A stretch of DNA of 64,000 nucleotides from JABDFW01 sp035550215 (GTDB taxonomy: Bacteria; Bacteroidota; Bacteroidia; Chitinophagales; Chitinophagaceae). The notes beneath the pieces were generated by a model. It was given only the letters and a program-made list of their open reading frames with translations, made no database searches and was not told the origin of the DNA. A program made the translations under genes and the position numbers. Location of the stretch: assembly GCA_035550215.1 (NCBI GenBank), contig DASZPM010000013.1, positions 62,001-126,000 of the forward strand. The letters run 5' to 3'. Each line of letters starts with the position of its first letter. The stretch's first letter is position 1. Positions 53,158 through 62,698 of the stretch are shown piece after piece.

Positions 53158-55101
53158 TTATTTTAATACTATACCCGCGAGGGCGGGCAAATGTAGTGTC
53201 AATTTGTAACAATTGGTGTCTTTGTCAATTAAATCAACGATTATATTTGGATTAAAAACATCTCCTGTGCCCCAGTACTCTTTTTTGTCGCTGTTAAAAA
53301 TTTCTTTCCACTCACTTTTGTTATAAGCATACACTTCCCAATTATTTCTTACAACGGGTGTCATATTCAACAAAACCAATACGTTATCTTCCGGTTGCTC
53401 TCCCTTACGCATATATACTATTACTGATTCATCGCGGTGGTTAAGGTCAATCCACTCAAAACCATCCATGCTAAATTGTTTTTCAAACAAAGCGGGCTCA
53501 CTCCTGTACAGCTTGTTTAGCGCTGATACGCAATCCTTCATGCCATTATGGCTTACAAACTCCAGCAGGTTCCATTGCAATTCGCTTTTATAGTTCCATT
53601 CGCTGGTTGCACCAAACTCATCTCCCATAAATAACAGCTTAGTGCCGGGGTGTGTAAACATATATGTGTACATTAAACGCAGGTTGGCAAATTTTTGCCA
53701 TTCGTCGCCGGGCATTTTATATATCATCGGGCTTTTACCATGCACTACTTCATCATGGCTCAGCGGCAGCATAAAATTTTCATCATAAAAATACATCATG
53801 CTGAAGGTGAACTTGTTTTGATGAAACTTGCGCATAACCGGGTCCATCTTAAAATAGTCTAACGTGTCATGCATCCACCCCATCATCCACTTCATGCCAA
53901 AACCAAGGCCGCCGTCAAAAGTTGGCTTGCTTATTTTTGGCCAGTCTGTAGCCTCCTCGGCAATAGTTTGAATATCAGGAAAATCGCGGAACAATGTTTC
54001 ATTCAAATCTTTAATAAAAGCAATTGCTTCCATATTACCATTACCGCCAAATTCATTTGGCTCCCACTGGCCTGCGGTACGGCTGTAATCAAGGCGCAGC
54101 ATGCTGCTTACAGCATCAACCCTCAAGCCATCTGCGTGAAACCTGTCGCACCAAAAGCGGGCGCTGCTTATTAAAAAACTTTTTACCTCACCACGGGCAT
54201 AATTAAATATATAACTGTTCCAGTCCGGGTGATAGCCTTTGCGCATATCTGCATATTCATACGTATGCGTACCGTCAAACATATACAGACCGTGAGAATC
54301 ATAGGGGAAATGCGATGGCACCCAATCCAATATAACACCAATGCCGGCATTGTGCAGTGCGTCAACCATGGCCGCAAAATCCTGCGGGCTGCCAAACCTT
54401 GATGTAGGCGCAAAAAAACCGGTACCCTGGTAACCCCAGCTTCCATCAAAAGGGTGTTCCATAACAGGCATAAACTCTACGTGGGTAAAGCCGGTTTCTT
54501 TTAAATAAGGCACAAGGCGCTCAGTTATTTGCGCATAGCTGTTATATGTTTCCTCGTCATACTTATCAGGCCGCATCCAGCTTGCCAAGTGCACTTCGTA
54601 TACGCTCCATGGTGCGGTAAGGGCATTGTGGCTTTTTCTTGCCTGCATCCATTCATCATCTTTCCAGTCATAAAATGTGCCCCAGGTGATGGAAGCGGTC
54701 AATGGCCTCTTTTCCCATAAGTGGGCAAAAGGGTCGCCTTTGTCTAATCGCGCACCGCCGAAGCCATGAATATGGTATTTATAGGACTCGCCTGCTGCCA
54801 GATCAGGAATAAAACCTTCCCATATACCGGAATGATCAAGCCTTACAAATAAAACATGTGTATCGGGATTCCAATGATTAAAGTTGCCAATAACGCTTAC
54901 TCTTGTTGCATTAGGGGCCCACACGGCAAAATATGTACCCGGTGTATCAAGTACCACCAATTGCTTATTACCAAACAATTTATACAGGCTGTAGTGTGTA
55001 CCTGCCTGAAAATTATTTATATCATCATAATTGAAGAGTGAATAGTTCCACACTGGTTTGCTGCTGTCAACAAAATATGTATCCTCGTATTTTTTAGTCA
55101 T
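53158..55101 (-). CDS. glgB: 1,4-alpha-glucan branching enzyme, GH13
   Basis: 647 residues. An N-terminal CBM48 (residues about 30-135: YFAVWAPNATRVSVIGNFNH) precedes the GH13 barrel (YEVHLASW, GVILDWVPSHFPYDSHGLYM). The catalytic Asp is in GLRVDAVSSML, the Glu in IAEEATD and the transition-state Asp in LSHDEVVHG. The C-terminal all-beta domain is present (VLVLLNMTPVVRNNWEVYAY). The enzyme introduces alpha-1,6 branches into glycogen in the cytosol. Other glycogen genes are not in the window. Confidence 0.93.
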   Translation of the reverse strand: MTKKYEDTYFVDSSKPVWNYSLFNYDDINNFQAGTHYSLYKLFGNKQLVVLDTPGTYFAVWAPNATRVSVIGNFNHWNPDTHVLFVRLDHSGIWEGFIPDLAAGESYKYHIHGFGGARLDKGDPFAHLWEKRPLTASITWGTFYDWKDDEWMQARKSHNALTAPWSVYEVHLASWMRPDKYDEETYNSYAQITERLVPYLKETGFTHVEFMPVMEHPFDGSWGYQGTGFFAPTSRFGSPQDFAAMVDALHNAGIGVILDWVPSHFPYDSHGLYMFDGTHTYEYADMRKGYHPDWNSYIFNYARGEVKSFLISSARFWCDRFHADGLRVDAVSSMLRLDYSRTAGQWEPNEFGGNGNMEAIAFIKDLNETLFRDFPDIQTIAEEATDWPKISKPTFDGGLGFGMKWMMGWMHDTLDYFKMDPVMRKFHQNKFTFSMMYFYDENFMLPLSHDEVVHGKSPMIYKMPGDEWQKFANLRLMYTYMFTHPGTKLLFMGDEFGATSEWNYKSELQWNLLEFVSHNGMKDCVSALNKLYRSEPALFEKQFSMDGFEWIDLNHRDESVIVYMRKGEQPEDNVLVLLNMTPVVRNNWEVYAYNKSEWKEIFNSDKKEYWGTGDVFNPNIIVDLIDKDTNCYKLTLHLPALAGIVLK

Positions 55102-55277
55102 ATCATTTTTTTAAAGCCCTGTAATTTAAACTTACCAGGCCGCATTATGAAATCTTTAACACCACTTAAATACTAAAATAGCCATTAACGTAAAATTATG
55201 AAAATCAACACCTCTCTTAAAAAATTAAATACGAAGTTTGCCGTAAGAACCTTAAACTAAAACCGTTAAACCATCAC

Positions 55278-58073
55278 ATGAAAAAAATACTGCTGTTGCT
55301 AACTGTTACTGTTTGTTGTTACTCAATCTCCAATGCGCAAAATGCTTCTATTAAAGGTATAACTACCGATACAATTAATAAACAAAATTTGCCGAATACA
55401 GTTATTTCACTTTTAAGGGCAAAGGATTCTATTCTTGTAAAATTTACCAGGAGTAATGCTAAAGGTGACTTTGAATTAAAAAACCTGCCTGCAGGAGATT
55501 ATTTACTATTTGTGACTTACCCGCAATATGCGGATTATGCGGAAAATATTACATTGACCGATACATCGAAAGTTAATACAGGGCCCTTAAAGCTTATTTT
55601 AAAGGCCAACCTGCTGCAGGATGTTATTGTAAAGCAGCAAATAGGAAATATACGGCTTAAAGGCGATACGACGGAGTTTATCGCGGACAGTTTTAAGGTA
55701 CAGCCAAACGCCACTGTAGAAGACCTGCTTAAAAAAATGCCAGGTATACAGATAGATAAAAATGGCAAAATAACGGCGCAGGGAGAGACGGTGCAAAAGG
55801 TATTGGTGGATGGAGAAGAGTTTTTTGGTGATGACCCCACGCTGGTAACGCAAAACCTGCGGGCCGATATGGTAGGCACCGTACAGGTGTATGATAAAAA
55901 AAGCGACCAGGCTACTTTTACAGGTATTGACGACGGCTCAAGGGAGAAAACAATAAACCTGAAACTAAAAGCGGGTAAAAAGAACGGCTATTTTGGCAGG
56001 CTGAACCTTAGCGGTGGTACTGGCGGTTACCACGACAACCAGTTAATGGCGAATATTTTTAAAGATAAAAAGAAATTTGCCGGGTATGGCATAGTATCAA
56101 ATACGGGTAAGACGGGACTTAACTGGCAGGATTTAAATAATTATGGTGACCAGGGCAACAATATGACTGTTTCGGATGACGGTGGTGTGATGATTATGTT
56201 TGGCGGCGGTGGTGACGATTTTGAAAACTGGAACGGCCAATACAACGGGCAGGGCTTTCCGCTTGTACAAACCGGCGGGTTGCACTTTAACAACAAATGG
56301 AACGATGATAAAACCAGCATAAATGGAAACTATAAGATAATGAATTTTATGGTGAACGGTTCCAGTGCAACTAATTCTCAAAATATCCTGTCCAATAACC
56401 TTATTAATTATACTAACGACTACCAGACATTCAAAAACAAAATATTACGTAACAGGGTAAATGGCGCTTACGAAGTTCAGTTTGATTCATCAACAAGCAT
56501 GAAGATTACTGCCGACGGTGGCAGTGACCACAAAATAACCAGCACATCAGACTCATCAGAAAGCCTTACCAACAGCGACCTGGTAAACAGGAGTAAGCGT
56601 AACCTTTCAAGCGACGGAATTAACAATATTGTTAACAGCAATATATTACTAAGAAAGAAGTTTAAAAAGGTTGGCAGAACACTCTCGTTCAATATGCGGG
56701 AGAATTATTCAAGCAATAATGCCACAGGGTATCTTTATTCAGCCATTGACAGTTTTTATAAGAGTGATTTTGGCGGCCGAACCATTACTGACCAGTTTAA
56801 GAGCTATAGCAGCCGAAGTACACTGATTGACACCAAACTGACTTACACCGAGCCATTGTCAAAGATATCATCACTGATATTTAATTATGGTGTAGTGATA
56901 AGCAGCAGTAACTCCGAGAGAAATTCGTATAACAAAGCCGCAGATGGAAAATACAGTGATTACGACAGTGTTTACAGTAACCACTACCAGTTTAATTTCT
57001 TCACCCACAGGATGGGCGTGGCTTATAATTTCGCCAAAAAGAAATTACGGTTTAATATAGGTAACAACATAGGGCTCACCAGTTTTGACCAGACAAACCT
57101 GCATAACGACTCTGTTTCAAAAAGAAACTTTGTAAACTTTTACCCCACCGCTAATTTTTCGTATGCATTTACGCAGCAGCGGCGTATTTCGCTTAATTAT
57201 TCAGGCAATACAAGACAACCATCCATACAACAAATACAGCCCGTTGCCACTAATGACGACCCGCTTAATATAACCGTAGGTAATGCTAACCTCAAGCCGG
57301 AGTTTGATAACAACATCAACTTATTCTTTAATGATTATAAAGTGCTGTCGCAAAGAGGTATTTTCCTCGGTGTGTTTTACCGTTTCAGCGAAAACGATAT
57401 AGTTAACAGCACAAATTTTGACCCTGCCTCAGGAAAGAGGGTTAATCAATATGTTAACCTTAATGGCAACAGGTCGTTAAGCGGCTGGCTTGGCTATAAT
57501 ATTAAATTAAAGAAATTAGATGCCTATTTAAACTTTAATGGGGATGTAAATTCAAGCCGTAATGTAAACGTGGTAAATAATGTTTTGAATGTAACCAAAA
57601 GCGGAAACTATACCGGCAGAATTGGTTTTAATAAAGACAAGGAAAATAAATTCAGCCTGGGGCTTAACGCATCCGCTACCTACACATCAAGTAACTCATC
57701 CATACAATCAAATGTAACCACTAATTATTGGACATTTGATATACAGCCAAACCTGGATGTGTACCTGCCGTGGAAATTACAACTGCACGCAGATGCCGAT
57801 TATAACATACGGCAGAAAACGCCCATATTTACTACCAACAACAATGTATTTCTGCTCAATGCCTGGTTTGGGAAAAAGATGCTGAAGAACGACGCCCTGG
57901 TGCTTAAAATTTCCGGCAACGACATCTTAGACCAAAACATAGGGTTTAGCCGTACTGTAAGCAGTAACTTTATTACGCAAAATACTTACAGCACCATACG
58001 CAGGTACTTCTTCTTATCAGCAGTATGGAATTTTAATAAAGCAGGCGTTAAGGCGCCTACAGGAATGTTTTAA
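55278..58073 (+). CDS. Outer-membrane beta-barrel (TonB-dependent-receptor-like) protein
   Basis: 931 residues with a signal peptide (1-20, ending SNAQ). An N-terminal carboxypeptidase-regulatory-like domain (about 23-115, NTVISLLRAKDSILVKFTRS) is followed by a plug-like segment (PNATVEDLLKKMPGIQIDKN, VQKVLVDGEEFFGDDPTL). A long C-terminal barrel of about twenty strands with Tyr/Phe-rich repeats follows, of the outer-membrane protein beta-barrel family. The function (receptor or transporter) is unknown and no TonB box is obvious. A GLPGLI protein gene follows 25 bases downstream, the usual partner. Confidence 0.9.
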   Translation: MKKILLLLTVTVCCYSISNAQNASIKGITTDTINKQNLPNTVISLLRAKDSILVKFTRSNAKGDFELKNLPAGDYLLFVTYPQYADYAENITLTDTSKVNTGPLKLILKANLLQDVIVKQQIGNIRLKGDTTEFIADSFKVQPNATVEDLLKKMPGIQIDKNGKITAQGETVQKVLVDGEEFFGDDPTLVTQNLRADMVGTVQVYDKKSDQATFTGIDDGSREKTINLKLKAGKKNGYFGRLNLSGGTGGYHDNQLMANIFKDKKKFAGYGIVSNTGKTGLNWQDLNNYGDQGNNMTVSDDGGVMIMFGGGGDDFENWNGQYNGQGFPLVQTGGLHFNNKWNDDKTSINGNYKIMNFMVNGSSATNSQNILSNNLINYTNDYQTFKNKILRNRVNGAYEVQFDSSTSMKITADGGSDHKITSTSDSSESLTNSDLVNRSKRNLSSDGINNIVNSNILLRKKFKKVGRTLSFNMRENYSSNNATGYLYSAIDSFYKSDFGGRTITDQFKSYSSRSTLIDTKLTYTEPLSKISSLIFNYGVVISSSNSERNSYNKAADGKYSDYDSVYSNHYQFNFFTHRMGVAYNFAKKKLRFNIGNNIGLTSFDQTNLHNDSVSKRNFVNFYPTANFSYAFTQQRRISLNYSGNTRQPSIQQIQPVATNDDPLNITVGNANLKPEFDNNINLFFNDYKVLSQRGIFLGVFYRFSENDIVNSTNFDPASGKRVNQYVNLNGNRSLSGWLGYNIKLKKLDAYLNFNGDVNSSRNVNVVNNVLNVTKSGNYTGRIGFNKDKENKFSLGLNASATYTSSNSSIQSNVTTNYWTFDIQPNLDVYLPWKLQLHADADYNIRQKTPIFTTNNNVFLLNAWFGKKMLKNDALVLKISGNDILDQNIGFSRTVSSNFITQNTYSTIRRYFFLSAVWNFNKAGVKAPTGMF

Positions 58074-58098
58074 CCCATAACCTCATAAAAAATAAACA

Positions 58099-58860
58099 AT
58101 GAAAAAAATCATAAATAGTTTAGCAGCTTTTATCCTGGTTGCATTAAGTGTATCATCAAAAGCTCAAAATGCCATTTTTTTGAGCCAGGGAAGAATTGAA
58201 TTTGAGCGAAAACTAAACTTGTACGCCCGGATTGACAGCTATGAGTGGATGACGGCCGATACCAAAGAAAGTGTTAAGAAAAACATGCAGCAGTTTAAAA
58301 CAACCTATTTTGACCTGCGCTTTAACGGCAATAAAACATTGTACCAGCCAGGCCGCGAATCAGATGCGCCCACCAGGGGCTTTTTTGGCGGTGACCCGGC
58401 AGATAATAATATCGTTTTAAGCAACCTTGCAACCCAGCAAAGTGTTGCTGAAAAACATGTTTTTGAACAAACATTTTTGGTGCAGGACTCCACAAGAAAA
58501 ATTCAGTGGAAAATTACCAACGAAACACGCAATATTGCCGGGTTTGAATGCAGGCGAGCCAATGCCATTATACTTGACTCCATTTACGTGGTTGCCTTTT
58601 ACACCGACGCTATTACGACCACCGGTGGCCCTGAGTCGTTTAACGGCCTGCCCGGTATGATATTAGGCATTGCCCTGCCGCACGAACATGTAACCTGGTT
58701 TGCAACAAAAGTATTTACGGAAACTATTCCTGAAAATACACTTGTTGCGCCAACAAAGGGTAAAAAAGTTACAAGCAAAGAGATGCTGGCTTCCCTGCAG
58801 AACAATTTGAGCGATTGGGGCAATGAGGGGCGTACATATATTAAGGAAACGGCTTGGTAA
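58099..58860 (+). CDS. GLPGLI family secreted protein
   Basis: 253 residues with a signal peptide (1-22, SSKAQ). The family-naming motif appears as FNGLPGMILGIALPHEH at about 182-198, and the conserved ETRNIAGFECRRANAIIL lies upstream. GLPGLI proteins (Porphyromonas-type) are periplasmic or outer-membrane-associated, lack known enzymatic motifs, and are generally encoded directly after an outer-membrane beta-barrel gene, as here. Function is unknown. A strong terminator follows. Confidence 0.92.
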   Translation: MKKIINSLAAFILVALSVSSKAQNAIFLSQGRIEFERKLNLYARIDSYEWMTADTKESVKKNMQQFKTTYFDLRFNGNKTLYQPGRESDAPTRGFFGGDPADNNIVLSNLATQQSVAEKHVFEQTFLVQDSTRKIQWKITNETRNIAGFECRRANAIILDSIYVVAFYTDAITTTGGPESFNGLPGMILGIALPHEHVTWFATKVFTETIPENTLVAPTKGKKVTSKEMLASLQNNLSDWGNEGRTYIKETAW

Positions 58861-58892
58861 TTAAATAACCCGGTTTATGTACATAAATAAAT

Positions 58893-58919
58893 AAGCCCCG
58901 GAGCAAAACCCCGGGGCTT
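58893..58919. terminator. Bidirectional terminator between the GLPGLI and inositol oxygenase genes
   Basis: AAGCCCCGG (58893-58901) pairs perfectly with CCGGGGCTT (58911-58919) around a 9-base loop. T-rich sequence flanks it in both directions. Confidence 0.85.
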
Positions 58920-58944
58920 TATGATATATAAGAACCCAGTTTGG

Positions 58945-59826
58945 TTAAAACTTTATGGTGGCAGGCAGGTATTTAGCTACCATATCTTCATAAAGTGGTT
59001 TTAACTCCTTCCAGTTTGGTGGTGTCGGGTTTTTTGAATAAAGGTCGTAGGGGTTAAACAGGTTAACCCATTTAAACATTTCTTTATCATGCGCATTCAT
59101 CAAGTGCTCGTAAGCGTGCTCCTTGTGCTGCGGGTAAAAAGAATGATAACGCAGCATATACAAAGCAGGTTCCGGCAGGTAATCCTTCATCATGTGGTAC
59201 ACATATTCGTCGTGGCCCCATGAAAGATTTACATTATCCAGGCCGCAATTAGGCTCGTATACGCCATATTTGGTACTATATACCTCGTTATTATAGTCGG
59301 GGTTATTTACAAAATATTCGGAGTAAATAATTTTATCGCTGTAGGCGCAGCCAACCGGGAAGGTATCTCCTACCACAGCCCATTGCGGCTCACCAAACAG
59401 GCACAGCACTTTACCCATATCGTGAAAAAGGCCCGCCAGCACCATCCAGTCAGGGTGCCCATCGGCGCGAATGGCTTCAGATGTTTGCAGCAGGTGTTGA
59501 AATTGGTCTAGGTCGGTATCGGGGTCACTGTCATCAACCAACTGGTTTAAAAAATCAAAAGCATTCCATACGCTCATCTCCTTCTTATCAAACTTTAAGA
59601 ACTCTTCCTTTTTCTTCACCACAAAATCATAGGTCTGGTACGTGTGGTTAAGCCTGTAAAACTCGCGCACAGTATCGCGTACAGGCGTATCATAATTCCT
59701 GTACTCTTCTGTTTTTTTGCCCTGCACAATTGATTCCGGGTCAGGATAACGGTTCAGCAGGTCTTCTTCCCATTCGTCCAATGATGCTAACGGCGTAGCA
59801 TTTGGCTGGCTTACAACAGCATTCAT
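58945..59826 (-). CDS. myo-Inositol oxygenase
   Basis: 293 residues, matching the eukaryotic MIOX length. MIOX blocks are present: EYRNYDTPVRDTVREFYRLN, DDSDPDTDLDQFQHLLQTSE and the HD-domain diiron ligands in LAGLFHDMGKVLCLFGEPQW. GVYEPNCGLDNVNLSWGHDE and YMLRYHSFYPQHKEHAYEHL follow, supplying the remaining His/Asp ligands. It cleaves myo-inositol with O2 to D-glucuronate in the cytosol. This family is best known from animals and plants and patchy in bacteria, so horizontal origin is possible. No other inositol or glucuronate genes are adjacent. Confidence 0.93.
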   Translation of the reverse strand: MNAVVSQPNATPLASLDEWEEDLLNRYPDPESIVQGKKTEEYRNYDTPVRDTVREFYRLNHTYQTYDFVVKKKEEFLKFDKKEMSVWNAFDFLNQLVDDSDPDTDLDQFQHLLQTSEAIRADGHPDWMVLAGLFHDMGKVLCLFGEPQWAVVGDTFPVGCAYSDKIIYSEYFVNNPDYNNEVYSTKYGVYEPNCGLDNVNLSWGHDEYVYHMMKDYLPEPALYMLRYHSFYPQHKEHAYEHLMNAHDKEMFKWVNLFNPYDLYSKNPTPPNWKELKPLYEDMVAKYLPATIKF

Positions 59827-59869
59827 AGTAATTATTTTAGTTGTTTGAGGTATTTTTAAATATAATTGG

Positions 59870-59877
59870 CAAACGTA
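59870..59877 (-). promoter_or_regulatory. Putative -7 promoter box of the inositol oxygenase gene
   Basis: On the reverse strand TACGTTTG matches TAnnTTTG exactly, about 44 bases before the ATG at 59826. The -33 element is unclear. Confidence 0.4.
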
Positions 59878-60012
59878 TCAGGCAAATCAGTCAGTTGTAA
59901 ATATCGCTATTTTTTTGAACATTCCCGAAAGATTGCGAATTTTCCCCAATTCAATTAAATGAAGGATTATTAAGCAATCCCGGCACTTGTATGTTTATCA
60001 GCACGCAGCCGT

Positions 60013-60020
60013 TACCTTTG
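60013..60020 (+). promoter_or_regulatory. Putative -7 promoter box of the thioesterase gene
   Basis: TACCTTTG matches TAnnTTTG exactly, 16 bases before the ATG at 60037, implying a very short leader. A TTG lies 23 bases upstream, slightly too far. Confidence 0.4.
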
Positions 60021-60036
60021 CACCCAAATTATCGCT

Positions 60037-60555
60037 ATGGATCACAAAAAAGCCACGGAAAGCCTGACTATTATGAATGAACTTGTGTTGCCTAATGATA
60101 CAAATGCATTCGGCAACCTTATGGGGGGCAGGCTTATGTACTGGATGGATATAGCCGCGGCAATGGCAAGCAGCAAACATTGTAATGCGCCTTGTATGAC
60201 GGCGAGCGTTGACAATATAAGCTTTAAAACACCTATTAAGCTTGGCAATATAGTGCATATTGAAGCCCAGGTTACCCGTGCATTTACCACGAGTATGGAA
60301 GTGCATATAAAGGTATGGGGGGAAGACATGCTGCACCAATACAAATACGAAAGCAACGAAGCATATTTTACTTTTGTGGCATTAGACCCCAACGGCAAGC
60401 CACGGCCGGTGCCCAAGATAATTGCAGAAACACCCGAGGAGATTCGCCTGTATGAAGGGGCATTACGCAGAAGGCAGGTGAGACTTATTCTTGGTGGCAA
60501 AATGCACCCTGATGAGGCTACTGAGCTAAAAGCGTTGTTTTTTGGCCAGGCCTAA
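60037..60555 (+). CDS. Acyl-CoA thioesterase, hotdog fold (YciA/ACOT type)
   Basis: 172 residues, one hotdog domain. The family features are MNELVLPNDTNAFGNLMGGR (catalytic Asn/Asp region), the hotdog helix LMYWMDIAAAMASSKHCNAP and strands SVDNISFKTPIKLGNIVHIE. It hydrolyses acyl-CoA to free acid and CoA in the cytosol, usually with broad chain-length range. The C-terminal 45 residues are helical and charged, as in Bacteroidota homologues. Confidence 0.9.
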   Translation: MDHKKATESLTIMNELVLPNDTNAFGNLMGGRLMYWMDIAAAMASSKHCNAPCMTASVDNISFKTPIKLGNIVHIEAQVTRAFTTSMEVHIKVWGEDMLHQYKYESNEAYFTFVALDPNGKPRPVPKIIAETPEEIRLYEGALRRRQVRLILGGKMHPDEATELKALFFGQA

Positions 60556-60605
60556 CGCGCTATGGCTTTGCTTTTTTTTATTTATCATTGCAGCTAATTT
60601 CCGGC

Positions 60606-61424
60606 ATGCTTCAAAAAACATTCGGCATATACAGTGATAACCTTGAAAAATGTACGCTTTTTATTGAAGCGGGCAACCGCCACATTGCGTGCTGGTGTAA
60701 AGAGCCGGAAACGGGCAAAGTAACAGCCTTTGAGTTTTTCCAGTTTGATGAGGAAGATGCAGGAAACATAGATGAGATAGTGCACAATGTAAGAATCCAG
60801 TCTCAGCTTGCTGATGCAGTAATAAGTGTACAGCCAATTATTTGGGAAGGCAGCGCGTTATACGTACCCGGCGTTTTTTACCAGGAAGATTTATGCCAGG
60901 CTTACCTTGACACGATGATGGGCGATGATGCCGAGGCGCAGGTGTTTAACTGGCGTGCTGACGAACACGTTATTATTGCAAGGCAGACACCTGCCTATGT
61001 AAACGCAATACATCAACATTTTAAGGACGTTTCAAACAACCATAAGTTTCTTTTATTATTAAAAGATTATTTTGGCCGCACCCAGCCTGGCGGAGAAGCC
61101 GCGGCCGTATACCTTGTTTTTTATCCTGCGCATTTTATACTTACAGCAATAAAGAACAATACCCTGCAAATAATAACAAGCATAAATTACTCAACCAGCG
61201 AAGACGTACTGTACAGCGTAATGCAGGTTTGCCGGCAATGCAATATTGCATTAGAAAGCACCCCCATCATAGCTTCAGGGCTTATTGATACGGCTTCTAA
61301 CCTTTACACCACTCTGTACAGCTACCTTGAAAACTTCAGCCTTGAAGAAACAAGCGCCGCTGTTTTCGGGGATGGTTTTTCAGAATACCCCGCCCATTAT
61401 TTTTTACCTTTTATTACTGAATAG
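60606..61424 (+). CDS. DUF3822 family protein
   Basis: 272 residues from ATG 60606 (an in-frame TTG at 60588 would add six residues). The pattern is DNLEKCTLFIEAGNRHIACW, GGEAAAVYLVFYPAHFILTA, then YLENFSLEETSAAVF. DUF3822 is a Bacteroidota family with an actin/ASKHA-like fold, almost always encoded just upstream of rsmD, as here (3-base gap). Its role is unknown; the strict linkage suggests a part in ribosome modification or its control. Confidence 0.87.
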   Translation: MLQKTFGIYSDNLEKCTLFIEAGNRHIACWCKEPETGKVTAFEFFQFDEEDAGNIDEIVHNVRIQSQLADAVISVQPIIWEGSALYVPGVFYQEDLCQAYLDTMMGDDAEAQVFNWRADEHVIIARQTPAYVNAIHQHFKDVSNNHKFLLLLKDYFGRTQPGGEAAAVYLVFYPAHFILTAIKNNTLQIITSINYSTSEDVLYSVMQVCRQCNIALESTPIIASGLIDTASNLYTTLYSYLENFSLEETSAAVFGDGFSEYPAHYFLPFITE

Positions 61425-61427
61425 CGG

Positions 61428-61973
61428 ATGAGAATAATTTCAGGCAAATGGGGAGGCAGAAAAATAAGCCCGCCGGCAAAAATGCCTTATACAAGGCCTA
61501 CTACCGACATAGCCAAAGAAGGGTTGTTTAATATTCTGCAAAACAGGATAGACTTCGACGGGTTAAAAACACTTGACCTTTTTGGGGGAACAGGCAGCAT
61601 AAGCTACGAACTTGCATCACGAGGTGCAGAAGACCTTACCATTATTGAGAAGGACGCGCAGATGTATGCATTCATTAAACACAATATTGAGTTACTGGGA
61701 ATTGAAAATTGCCATGTTTTCAGGCTTGATGTTTTTAATTTTTTGCAATCAGCCCCCGGCCAATTTGATTTTATATTTGCCGGGCCGCCTTATGCACTGG
61801 GCGCTATTGATGAACTACCGAAGATTATTGTGGAGAAAAATATGATAAAAGAAGGGGGGTTTTTTGTGCTGGAACATACGCCGCGAAACGATTACGCAAA
61901 TTTTAAAGGATTTAATTTTGTTAGAAATTATGGCACAACACTGTTTTCGTTCTTTACAAACCAGGATAGCTAA
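61428..61973 (+). CDS. rsmD: RsmD-type 16S rRNA (guanine-N2) methyltransferase
   Basis: 181 residues, the usual RsmD length. It has RIISGKWGGRKISPPAKMPY with the RPT substrate loop (TRPTTDIAKEGLFNIL), the SAM motif LDLFGGTGSISYELASRGAE and TIIEKDAQMY. The catalytic motif, normally (D/N)PPY, reads AGPPY at 118-122, with Gly119 where Asp is expected. All other motifs are intact. RsmD methylates G966 of 16S rRNA. The substitution may weaken catalysis or be compensated. It follows DUF3822 by 3 bases. Confidence 0.9.
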   Translation: MRIISGKWGGRKISPPAKMPYTRPTTDIAKEGLFNILQNRIDFDGLKTLDLFGGTGSISYELASRGAEDLTIIEKDAQMYAFIKHNIELLGIENCHVFRLDVFNFLQSAPGQFDFIFAGPPYALGAIDELPKIIVEKNMIKEGGFFVLEHTPRNDYANFKGFNFVRNYGTTLFSFFTNQDS

Positions 61974-62049
61974 GTGCCGGTGACAAAAATTTTATACGGT
62001 AATTATTGTTTGATATATACCTATGAATCACGATACAACTAACATAAAC

Positions 62050-62697
62050 ATGGCTGAAAAAAAACAGCCAATATTCATTACCGGCATAGGTACTGAAATA
62101 GGCAAAACAGTGGTAAGCGCCATTATTGTTGAAGCATTAAATGCCGGTTACTGGAAACCTGTACAGGCAGGCATGGAGGCAGGCACTGACCATAACCGAG
62201 TTAAACAACTTATTACCAATACATCTTCCGCCTTTTATGACGAGGTATATAAGCTTAAGCTGCCCGCCTCACCGCACATTGCCGCAAGAGAAGAACACAA
62301 TAACATTAACCTTGATGTAATTGTGCAGCATTACCAGTCAATTCCCCCTGCGCTACTCGTTATTGAGGGCGCCGGCGGCATAATGGTACCCTTAAACGAC
62401 AATGACTTTATAATTGACCTTATTGAAAGGCTGCAGGCCAAAGTAATACTGGTAAGCCGTAATTATCTCGGCAGTATTAATCATTCACTCGTTACAGCAG
62501 CATTATGCAAACAAAGAAAGCTTGACGTTGCAGGATGGATATTTAATGACCAGTACCTGCATTATGAAGAAGAAATTGCAGCATGGAGCGGTTACCCAAA
62601 AATTGCCTCTGTCCCCTTTACTGCGCAGGTAAACACTACATTTGTGCAGCAGCAGGCCGCTTTGTTAAAAGAATCCCTGCTAAAGCACCTTTCATAA
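62050..62697 (+). CDS. bioD: Dethiobiotin synthetase
   Basis: 215 residues from ATG 62050; an earlier in-frame ATG at 62023 would add nine polar residues before the conserved strand. The P-loop is FITGIGTEIGKTVVSA, the substrate Lys region WKPVQAGMEAGTD is present, and LLVIEGAGGIMVPLNDNDFI is the BioD switch block. It closes the ureido ring in biotin synthesis using ATP and CO2. Other bio genes are not visible here, so this is an isolated bioD in a housekeeping run, followed after 1 base by the folate gene. Confidence 0.93.
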   Translation: MAEKKQPIFITGIGTEIGKTVVSAIIVEALNAGYWKPVQAGMEAGTDHNRVKQLITNTSSAFYDEVYKLKLPASPHIAAREEHNNINLDVIVQHYQSIPPALLVIEGAGGIMVPLNDNDFIIDLIERLQAKVILVSRNYLGSINHSLVTAALCKQRKLDVAGWIFNDQYLHYEEEIAAWSGYPKIASVPFTAQVNTTFVQQQAALLKESLLKHLS

Positions 62698-62698
62698 C

